Position numbers and translations under genes: made by a program
Source: Alcanivorax sp.
GTDB lineage: Bacteria; Pseudomonadota; Gammaproteobacteria; Pseudomonadales; Alcanivoracaceae
DNA: 64,000 nt
Reading direction: 5' to 3'
Assembly (NCBI RefSeq): GCF_017794965.1
Contig: NZ_CP051240.1
Span: 682,001-746,000 of the forward strand
Notes under the pieces: generated by a model
Told to the model about the DNA's origin: nothing
The model's input: the letters and a program-made list of their open reading frames with translations, nothing else
Database searches by the model: none
Shown: positions 58,223 through 64,000 of the stretch, piece by piece
How positions within the stretch are numbered: the stretch's first letter is position 1
Layout: the number at the start of each line of letters is the position of its first letter

Positions 58223-59559
58223 GATTATCCATTCGCCGGTTTCTGATAGCTTCCCTGTTGATGGTGATCCTGGGTGGAGGCGTGTTGCTCGCATTCCTGA
58301 CCTATCGCACCATTTATCACGAACTGGATGAGCAGTACGATGCGGAGCTGGTACAGAGTGCCCACCTGCTGGCGGGGTTCTGGCAGGACGGTCATCCTCC
58401 TGATGCGTCACTGTCGGCCCTGGATCGCCAGGAATCTCGTTATCTCCGCTATTTTATATACCAGTTATGGCAGGGTGGAAAACTGGTGTCGGCCAGTGAA
58501 GGGTATCCTGAAACGCCATTGGTGCCCCTGCAAAAGAAGCCTCTCTATACAGAAACCAAAGGTTGGCATGCGTACTCATTGCCTCTGACCAACGAGCGTT
58601 GGTTGATCCTGGCTGAGAGTGATTATGCCCGCCACTCCATGGTGAAAAATGTGGCGGCATCCTTGTTGATGCCCTACATCATCAGTGTCCCCTTCGTGAT
58701 CCTGCTTGTTTGGCTTGCCATTCGTCTTGGGTTGTCTCCGATCTCTGATCTGGCTCGATCGGTCAGTCGTCGTTCACCGGATAATCTCAGTCCTCTCTCT
58801 GACAGCAGAAGGGTGCGTGAACTGGAGCCGGTCAAGGAGGCCATCAATGCGCTTCTGCTGCGCCTAAAGGCAGGTATCGAGCGGGAAAAACGCTTTACTG
58901 CCGATGCGGCCCATGAGCTTAGAACTTTGTTGATGGTCTTGCAGCTACATGCCGACAACGCCCGTTCCCTGTCCGACTCCGAACAGCGTGAAGCATCCTT
59001 GCAAAAACTGCAGGAAGCGGTGGGTCGAGCTGAAAGAATGCTGGAACAGCTTCTGGTGTTGGCTCGACTGGATCCTGCCCATGGCAGTCCAGAGCACGGT
59101 GCCAGCGCTGACATCTTGCGTGTGGCAAGAGACACCCTGGCATCCCTGGTACCTTTGGGCGATCGCTTTCAGCAACAGCTGGAATTGTCTCTGGAAACGT
59201 CTCTGTGGGCGAAGATTCCGGAAGAGGCGCTGCAGTTGGTGCTCCGGAACCTGGTGGATAATGCCTGCCGCTATGCTGCCCCCGGGCTGGTGCGGCTGAG
59301 TGCAGAGCAGCAGGGCGATCGAATCATTATCGAAGTGACTGACAGTGGCGAAGGGCTCAGTGAAGGACAGTGGCACCGTTTCGGGGAGAGATTCAGTCGT
59401 GGTCATTCCGATTCGGAGGGGGCCGGTTTGGGGCTCTCTATCGTCAATGGGCTGCTGTCCCTGTATGGCGGTAGCTTGAGCTATCGCAAACGGTGTGCGC
59501 AGTCGCCCGCAGCTGCTATCGTGGTACTCCCTGCCGTAAACCATAAGCCTGGGTTATAG
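58219..59559 (+). CDS. Sensor histidine kinase, QseC/PmrB-like
   Basis: The 446-residue kinase has two transmembrane helices (about residues 8-27 and 150-170) around a ~120-residue periplasmic sensor. A HAMP-like segment, HisKA with H232 in AAHELRT and an intact HATPase (LVDNACRYA, DSGEGLSE, GAGLGLSIV) follow. The conserved Pro after HELRT is replaced by Leu (HELRTLL), which may favour kinase over phosphatase activity; that is inference. It is the last gene of the operon. The signal is unknown. Confidence 0.93.
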   Translation: MRLSIRRFLIASLLMVILGGGVLLAFLTYRTIYHELDEQYDAELVQSAHLLAGFWQDGHPPDASLSALDRQESRYLRYFIYQLWQGGKLVSASEGYPETPLVPLQKKPLYTETKGWHAYSLPLTNERWLILAESDYARHSMVKNVAASLLMPYIISVPFVILLVWLAIRLGLSPISDLARSVSRRSPDNLSPLSDSRRVRELEPVKEAINALLLRLKAGIEREKRFTADAAHELRTLLMVLQLHADNARSLSDSEQREASLQKLQEAVGRAERMLEQLLVLARLDPAHGSPEHGASADILRVARDTLASLVPLGDRFQQQLELSLETSLWAKIPEEALQLVLRNLVDNACRYAAPGLVRLSAEQQGDRIIIEVTDSGEGLSEGQWHRFGERFSRGHSDSEGAGLGLSIVNGLLSLYGGSLSYRKRCAQSPAAAIVVLPAVNHKPGL

Positions 59560-59587
59560 TGGCAGCTCGTCGATCTTGGGAGTGATC

Positions 59588-60595
59588 ATGACAAACGATA
59601 AATTCAGCGAACGGGTCGGTGACGCCATGCTGGACCCGCGCAACAACCGTATCTGGAAAGGGTTTCTCTGGCTGCTGGTGTTGCTGTTGGTGGTGGATGT
59701 GTTGTTCAGCTGGTACTGGAGTCAGGAGCCGGACCTGAGGGACGTGACTGTGCGGCCGGATGCCGTGACAGGAGAGACCACCACACGTGAGCTGATCCAT
59801 GTGGCGGATACCCTGCTGAGCAAGCCGGGCGGCTACCTGAGTAATGACGTGCTCCCGCACCGCTTGTGGATGGATAACATGCCTAGCTGGGAATATGGCG
59901 TGCTGGTGCAGGTCCGTGATTTTTCCCGGGTGTTGCGACGGGACATGAGTCGTTCCCAGTCCCAGAGTCAGGAAGACCGCGACCTGGCCATTGCCGAGCC
60001 ACAATTCAACTTTGATGCCAAAAGCTGGGCCATGCCCGCCACCGAGAGTGAGTACCGCCGTGGCATTCAGGCTCTGGAGCGTTATCTGGATCGTCTTACC
60101 GATGCCAACGAGAACGACGGCCAGTTCTACGCCCGTGCCGATAACCTTAACTACTGGCTCAACGAAGTGCAGAACCGGCTGGGCTCCCTGAGCCTCAAAC
60201 TCAGCCAGAGTGTCGGGCGTAGCCAGCTGAATGTGGACAGGGATGGTGCTCTTGCCGTTGCCAAGGCCAGCGAAGATGAAGAATTTGTCAAAACCCCCTG
60301 GCTGAAGATCGATGATGCTTTCTATGAAGCCCGCGGTGCTACCTGGGCGCTGGCGCAGTTGATGCGCGCCGCCGAAGTGGACTTCGCCGAAGTGCTGCGC
60401 AAGAAAAACGCCACCGTCAGTTTCCGCCAGATGGTCAGGGAACTGGAAGCCACCCAGGAAACCGTATGGAGCCCGATGATCCTCAACGGCGACGGCTTCG
60501 GCATGCTCGCCAACCATTCCCTGGTGATGGCCAACTATGTTTCGAGAGCCAACGCGGCGCTTATCGATCTGCGCAAGCTGTTGGTTGAAGGATAA
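59588..60595 (+). CDS. DUF2333 family membrane-anchored protein
   Basis: The 335-residue protein has one N-terminal transmembrane helix (WKGFLWLLVLLLVVDVLFSWYW). A long periplasmic domain with DUF2333 patterns follows (TTRELIHVADTLLSKPGGYLSNDVLPH, MPSWEYGVLVQVRDFSRVLRRDMSRSQSQSQED, NLNYWLNEVQNRLGSLS). Its function is unknown. ATG 59588 lies eight bases after a GGGAG. It is transcribed after, and perhaps with, the kinase gene. Confidence 0.9.
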   Translation: MTNDKFSERVGDAMLDPRNNRIWKGFLWLLVLLLVVDVLFSWYWSQEPDLRDVTVRPDAVTGETTTRELIHVADTLLSKPGGYLSNDVLPHRLWMDNMPSWEYGVLVQVRDFSRVLRRDMSRSQSQSQEDRDLAIAEPQFNFDAKSWAMPATESEYRRGIQALERYLDRLTDANENDGQFYARADNLNYWLNEVQNRLGSLSLKLSQSVGRSQLNVDRDGALAVAKASEDEEFVKTPWLKIDDAFYEARGATWALAQLMRAAEVDFAEVLRKKNATVSFRQMVRELEATQETVWSPMILNGDGFGMLANHSLVMANYVSRANAALIDLRKLLVEG

Positions 60596-60600
60596 GACTT

Positions 60601-60635
60601 CAGTTAACAGTTAACAGTGAATAGTGAACAGTTGC
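60601..60635. repeat. heptamer array after DUF2333 gene
   Basis: Five units (CAGTTAA, CAGTTAA, CAGTGAA, TAGTGAA, CAGTTGC). Confidence 0.8.
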
Positions 60636-60663
60636 GCGTGCAGCGCCTGCTGTTTTCCAAAAC

Positions 60664-60702
60664 GAAGAGGCCGCGCCCAACCTTTGGGCGCGGCCTCTTG
60701 CG
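60664..60702. terminator. bidirectional terminator at convergent junction
   Basis: GAAGAGGCCGCGCCCAA pairs with TTTGGGCGCGGCCTCTT in a near-perfect stem. It serves both the DUF2333 gene and the convergent hydrolase. Confidence 0.85.
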
Positions 60703-60736
60703 TTTAAGACCTTGAAAGACCTGGGCCGCGACGCTG

Positions 60737-60778
<42 letters not shown>

Positions 60779-60781
60779 AAC

Positions 60782-61645
60782 TCACGCCGCGTTCTTCCCC
60801 TTCGGCTTCGGCAAACTCGAACGCCATTCCTCGATCAGCGCACTATTGTCGTCGTCCCAGGGGTGGAAGCCGGGTTTCAGGTAGGTGAACCAGGCGGGGA
60901 TGATGCTGCTGATTACGCCTCTGTAGCCGAAGCCTTTCCACAGGCCTTTGGCCAGGGTCAGGGGCTTCTTGTGCACGTTGTCGCGCTTGAGCATCTGCCA
61001 GGTGAAGTAGCTGGAGAAACCAATCAGGTAGGCGGTGCTGGACAGAAAGAGTCGCTGGCGTTCCAGATAATTACCGTTTACGTCCTTGTAGAGATCGTAG
61101 GCCACGGCCTTGTGTTCGGTTTCCTCGATGGCGTGCCATACCCACAGATCACGGACGGCCGGATCCATCTTTTTGACCCTATCCGGGCGGCGCAGGATGG
61201 CGTCGGCGAGGATGGCGGTGAAATGTTCCAGGCCCGCAGTGGCTGCCAGTTGCTGACGCTTGCTCATGTACTTGCGCGCGCCGGCCAGCAGCTTGTTGGT
61301 CACCGCCAGCGCATGTTCGACGATGTCATCATACTTGCCCTCGGCAATCAGGTCATTGAAGGCCTGGTGCTCCAGGGAGTGCATGGCTTCCTGGCCGATA
61401 AAGCCGGAAATATCCTTTTGTCGTTCCTTGTCGTCCACCTGATCGCGCAGGGCGCGCACGGAATCCACGAAAAAGCGTTCGCCGTCCGGAAAGGTGAGCG
61501 ACAGGATGTTCAGCAAATGCGTAAGTACCGGGTCGTTGTCGAACCAGTAGTCGTCGTGCTGGATTCCCTCGAAGGAAAAGCCCATGCGGCGGGGGGTAAT
61601 CGGTACTGAGGGATGTTTGTTCTTCTTCACCAGAGAAAGCTTCAT
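60782..61645 (-). CDS. Predicted metal-dependent hydrolase, ferritin-like (COG3687)
   Basis: The 287-residue protein has the metal-binding pattern of the family: FIGQEAMHSLEHQAF (Glu and two His, about residues 83-97), AGLEHFTAIL, and WHAIEETEHKAVAYDLY, giving repeated ExxH motifs in helices. A hydrophobic stretch (LSSTAYLIGFSSYFTWQML) suggests membrane association. The substrate is unknown. It is divergent from an AraC regulator, across a MITE-like element. Confidence 0.88.
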   Translation of the reverse strand: MKLSLVKKNKHPSVPITPRRMGFSFEGIQHDDYWFDNDPVLTHLLNILSLTFPDGERFFVDSVRALRDQVDDKERQKDISGFIGQEAMHSLEHQAFNDLIAEGKYDDIVEHALAVTNKLLAGARKYMSKRQQLAATAGLEHFTAILADAILRRPDRVKKMDPAVRDLWVWHAIEETEHKAVAYDLYKDVNGNYLERQRLFLSSTAYLIGFSSYFTWQMLKRDNVHKKPLTLAKGLWKGFGYRGVISSIIPAWFTYLKPGFHPWDDDNSALIEEWRSSLPKPKGKNAA

Positions 61646-61691
61646 TTTTTAAACTCCGGGCAATATGCCGTTGATGACATTGCTCAATGCA

Positions 61692-61957
61692 AGGAGCCTC
61701 TAAATGACTCCTTGTGTACTCAGCGTGACCTGAAGCGTTCAGCTGTTGTGTCTTGTCTCGCTGGTCAGGGTGGTGTCCTTTCCGAGAGGCAAGACGCAGC
61801 AGATGTGCGCTTCAGGTCTCGCCCTCCGGGTCTTCCAGGCTGGCCCGCACTCGTTGTTGCACTTTCTCGACAGGCAACCAGCATGCCTTCAAAAATGCGC
61901 CTAGATTGCGAGCCAGCCTGAAAGACTGAGCACGCAAGGAGTCATTTAGAGGCTCCT
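61692..61957. mobile_element. MITE-like element, 266 bp with 32-bp inverted ends
   Basis: The first 23 bases from 61692 (AGGAGCCTCTAAATGACTCC...) are exactly inverted at 61935-61957, and the match extends to 32 bases with two changes (61692-61723, 61926-61957). Each end is itself a hairpin (AAGGAG...CTCCTT). No ORF with transposase features lies inside and I see no target duplication. It separates the hydrolase and AraC promoters. Confidence 0.65.
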
Positions 61958-62010
61958 GAGCTACTATGCGATGTCATGCAGTTAAAGGTCTTGTCGCGGA
62001 GGGCCAACAA

Positions 62011-63039
62011 ATGGTGAGTTCGGGCCGTCCCTGGGGAAATGCCGGTGTGCCGGGGATCTATGTGGTGCTGCTTTACGATCTGCTGGTGGCCCTTGAGCTG
62101 GACGCCCCGGCCCTGTTGGCGGGGCTGGGGGTGAGCCGTGACGAACTGCTGGCGCCGGATCGGCGGGTGTCCATGTCTTTGGCCCAGACAGTCGCAGAGC
62201 GGGGGGTGGCCATGGTGGGCGAGCGCGGGCTGGGTTTCCGCTATGCGCGGGCCATGAGCATCACCCTGCACGGGCCCGTGGGGTTGCTGGCGCTATCCAG
62301 CGCCAGTGCCCAGGATGCGTTGGAAGCGGCGTGCCGCTTTCTGGGGCTGCGTGCCCCGTTTCTACAGATCGATCAGGTTCGCCACGGCGAGATGGCCTAC
62401 TTGAAACTGCGCAGCACTGCACAGCTGGGCGTTGCCCATGATTTCGTCATTGAAGCCATGCTGGTAGGGCTGGCTTTCATGGTTGAACAGCTGTTGGAAA
62501 CGCTGCCGGAAGGGGTGGAGATCCATCGACAGGGGGCGGCGCCGCCGTATCAGGCGGTCCTGAAACGGGATGTGGGTGTGGCTGTGAAGTTTGATCAGGC
62601 CGAGGATGCCCTGGTATTCCCGGTGTCTGCACTTGCCGCCAGGCCTCGACTGGCCGATCCGCAGGTGGCGGCCATTGCCCGCGAGCAATGCGAGATGCAA
62701 TTTCGCCAGTGGCGTACCGAGGAGGAGGGAGTCATGGCCGAGCGCATCCGCGCCGCCTTGCAGGACCGTCCGGCCCCGTTGCCCTCCCTGGAGGCCATGG
62801 CGGACAAGTTGGCTGTATCTGCCCGTACCCTGAAGCGGCATCTGCAGCAAGCGGGCTTGAGTTATCGGCAGCTGCAGGATGAGGAGCGCTATCGGCAGGC
62901 CCAACGATTGCTGGCCAACCCGGAAAACAGCATCAGCGAAGTGGCTTATTCCCTGGGCTACAGCGATGTGGCCAATTTCTCCAAGGCCTTCAAACGGTGG
63001 AGCGGCCTGACGCCGAAGGGGTATCGGGACCAGCGTTGA
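62011..63039 (+). CDS. AraC-family transcriptional regulator
   Basis: The 342-residue regulator has an Arabinose_bd-type N-terminal domain (GPVGLLALSSASAQDALEAACRFLGLRAPF, about residues 85-115). The C-terminal double helix-turn-helix shows KLAVSARTLKRHLQQAGLSYRQLQDEERYRQAQRLL and ISEVAYSLGYSDVANFSKAFKRWSGLTPKGYR. GGAGGGCC precedes the ATG; an in-frame start at 61966 is possible. It is divergent from the ferritin-like hydrolase, which it may regulate. Confidence 0.9.
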   Translation: MVSSGRPWGNAGVPGIYVVLLYDLLVALELDAPALLAGLGVSRDELLAPDRRVSMSLAQTVAERGVAMVGERGLGFRYARAMSITLHGPVGLLALSSASAQDALEAACRFLGLRAPFLQIDQVRHGEMAYLKLRSTAQLGVAHDFVIEAMLVGLAFMVEQLLETLPEGVEIHRQGAAPPYQAVLKRDVGVAVKFDQAEDALVFPVSALAARPRLADPQVAAIAREQCEMQFRQWRTEEEGVMAERIRAALQDRPAPLPSLEAMADKLAVSARTLKRHLQQAGLSYRQLQDEERYRQAQRLLANPENSISEVAYSLGYSDVANFSKAFKRWSGLTPKGYRDQR

Positions 63040-63041
63040 TC

Positions 63042-63139
63042 AGCTATCAGCTATCAGCTATCAGCTATGAGCTATGAGCTATGAGCTATGAGCTATGAGC
63101 TATGAGCTATGAGCTATGAGCTATGAGCTATGAGCTATG
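63042..63139. repeat. long heptamer array, 14 units
   Basis: Three AGCTATC units and eleven perfect AGCTATG units follow the AraC TGA by two bases. This is the longest and most homogeneous array, which suggests recent expansion. Confidence 0.95.
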
Positions 63140-63241
63140 CTCGATTGGAACGGAAAACCCAAAATAGTTCCCGGGTTTTTAGAAGAACGGAAATGATGTT
63201 CAGATCGTAGAGTTCGGCGGCTTGGGAACCTGATAAGCCGT

Positions 63242-63380
63242 TGTAGGAGCGGTCGTTCGACCGCGATCCGAGCCTAAGCGAGGTAAGGATTCCAGAAACG
63301 TACTTCGAATTGCAGAAAGAATGGTCTCCCTTCGGTCGCCTCGCTGCGCTCGGTTCGTCCCCTGGAAGGGAACTCCTACA
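63242..63380. repeat. REP-like long element
   Basis: TGTAGGAGCGGTCGTTCGAC at the left and GAAGGGAACTCCTACA at the right close the element. The two arms match only at their outer ends, so the element looks recombined from two sub-types. Confidence 0.7.
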
Positions 63381-63447
63381 AGGCTAGCCCCGCCTCCAGA
63401 GAGGGGGGAGGTGGTGTGGATAGCTGGCCCTCGCGTTTTTGTCGTTG

Positions 63448-63482
63448 GCATGTTGCGTGATGCCTGATGCGTGTTGCAGCCG
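63448..63482. repeat. heptamer array
   Basis: Five units (GTTGCGTG-phase: GCGTGAT, GCCTGAT, GCGTGTT, GCAGCCG) in the AraC/ppa junction. Confidence 0.65.
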
Positions 63483-63491
63483 CAGAGCGGC

Positions 63492-63531
63492 CCAATAAAA
63501 AACCGCACCCATGGGTGCGGTTTTTTATTGG
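63492..63531. terminator. bidirectional Rho-independent terminator
   Basis: CCAATAAAAAACCGCACCC and its exact inverse meet with no more than two loop bases, giving A and T runs on both sides. It can end both the plus-strand and the minus-strand (ppa) transcripts. Confidence 0.95.
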
Positions 63532-63577
63532 CTGGCAGCGCGGGGCAAGATGCCCGAATTCGGTATGACCTGGACCC

Positions 63578-63605
63578 GCGTTGCAGCTTGTAGCTTGTAT
63601 CTGCC
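63578..63605. repeat. heptamer array near ppa stop
   Basis: Units AGCTTGT, AGCTTGT and ATCTGCC end six bases before the ppa stop codon. Confidence 0.6.
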
Positions 63606-63611
63606 TTTCGC

Positions 63612-64000
63612 TTACTTGTTCTCGAAGGCTTCAACAGACTTCAGGATCTCGGCCTTGGCGGCTTCAACGCCGTCCCAGCCATCGACCTTCACCCATTTGC
63701 CCGCTTCGAGATCCTTGTAGTTCTCGAAGAAGTGCTTGATCTGGGCCAGCAGCAGCTCGGGCAGGTCGTTCACGTCCTGCACGTTGTCGTAGGACTTGGT
63801 CAGCTTGGTGTGCGGTACTGCTACCAGCTTGGCATCCTTACCGGCTTCGTCGGTCATGTTCAGGATGCCCACCGGGCGACAACGGATCACGGAACCGGGT
63901 ACCACCGGGTAGGGGGTCACAACCAGTACGTCCAGCGGGTCGCCGTCTTCGGACAGGGTGTTGGGGATGTAGCCGTAGTTGGCCGGATAGAACATGGGGG
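63612..64000 (-). CDS. ppa: Inorganic pyrophosphatase (5' part beyond window)
   Basis: Ppa hydrolyses pyrophosphate. The 129 visible residues are the C-terminal part of a family I enzyme: MFYPANYGYIPNTLSEDGDPLDVLVVTPYPVVPGSVI holds the metal-binding Asp cluster (EDGDPLD). DEAGKDAKLVAVPH and the Lys/Tyr of KSYDNV follow. The frame stays open to the window edge, where a Pro codon precedes the Met, so that Met is internal. Confidence 0.96.
   Translation of the reverse strand, partial: PMFYPANYGYIPNTLSEDGDPLDVLVVTPYPVVPGSVIRCRPVGILNMTDEAGKDAKLVAVPHTKLTKSYDNVQDVNDLPELLLAQIKHFFENYKDLEAGKWVKVDGWDGVEAAKAEILKSVEAFENK

Noticed and set aside
63042..63139. CRISPR-like array after the AraC gene
   Set aside because: The units are 7 bp in direct tandem without spacers, so it is a microsatellite-type array.

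Overview
The window is a GC-rich gammaproteobacterial chromosome segment. Family content and gene order fit an Alcanivorax-like (Oceanospirillales) or Pseudomonas-related marine bacterium. The order lptD-surA-pdxA-rsmA-apaG-apaH, the order retS-purD-purH-fis-dusB-prmA-accC-accB-aroQ-dsbD, and the proteins Vfr, AmgK/MurU and RoxSR all point that way. The genus is inferred from remembered synteny; no search was run. I saw no tRNA, rRNA, CRISPR array, prophage or intact transposase.

Layout. 180-7032 (minus strand) is the outer-membrane biogenesis and housekeeping operon lptD-surA-pdxA-rsmA-apaG-apaH. 7032-9482 (plus) holds amgK-murU (peptidoglycan recycling) and rpe. 9483-14200 is a small accessory stretch: an NlpC/P60 lipoprotein, a HigBA toxin-antitoxin pair, an orphan antitoxin with a decayed toxin, an HD hydrolase, an AT-rich orphan secreted protein, and a segment dense in hairpins. 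14099-17109 holds a divergent HxlR regulator/Old Yellow Enzyme pair and an MFS transporter. 17181-24241 is a respiratory block: an Anr/FNR-type box, a quinol oxidase (cyoABCD-like), SURF1, and the redox-sensing pair RoxS/RoxR. 24581-26870 carries small genes (VOC, DUF3301, DUF1415, MOSC). 27173-31293 is trpEGDC behind a candidate Trp-codon leader peptide, followed by a PchB-like chorismate mutase/isochorismate lyase and crp/vfr. 33267-38445 holds OsmC, speD, coq7, a Ycf46-like AAA ATPase and an AraC regulator. 38384-52225 (minus) is the conserved block from aroQ-accB-accC through prmA, DUF3426, dusB-fis, purH and purD to a cyclic-nucleotide/rhodanese protein and a RetS-like hybrid kinase. 52629-59559 holds dsbD and, divergently, a TlpA-DUF4266-DUF3570-ApbE-response regulator-kinase operon with a PmrA-type box in front. 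59588-64000 holds DUF2333, a ferritin-like hydrolase, a MITE-like element, an AraC regulator and the 3' part of ppa.

The most striking signal is between the genes. About thirty short arrays with a 7-bp period sit against gene ends or starts. Each array has its own heptamer word, and many abut a stop codon. They combine with a shared terminator stem (AGAGGCCGCGCC/GGCGCGGCCTCT) and TGTAGGAGC...GCTCCTACA inverted repeats into a recurring order at convergent gene junctions: heptamers, terminator, REP pair, terminator, inverted heptamers. One array lies inside the 5' coding part of surA. The best candidate for an under-described gene system is the TlpA/DUF4266/DUF3570/ApbE cluster with its own two-component system.
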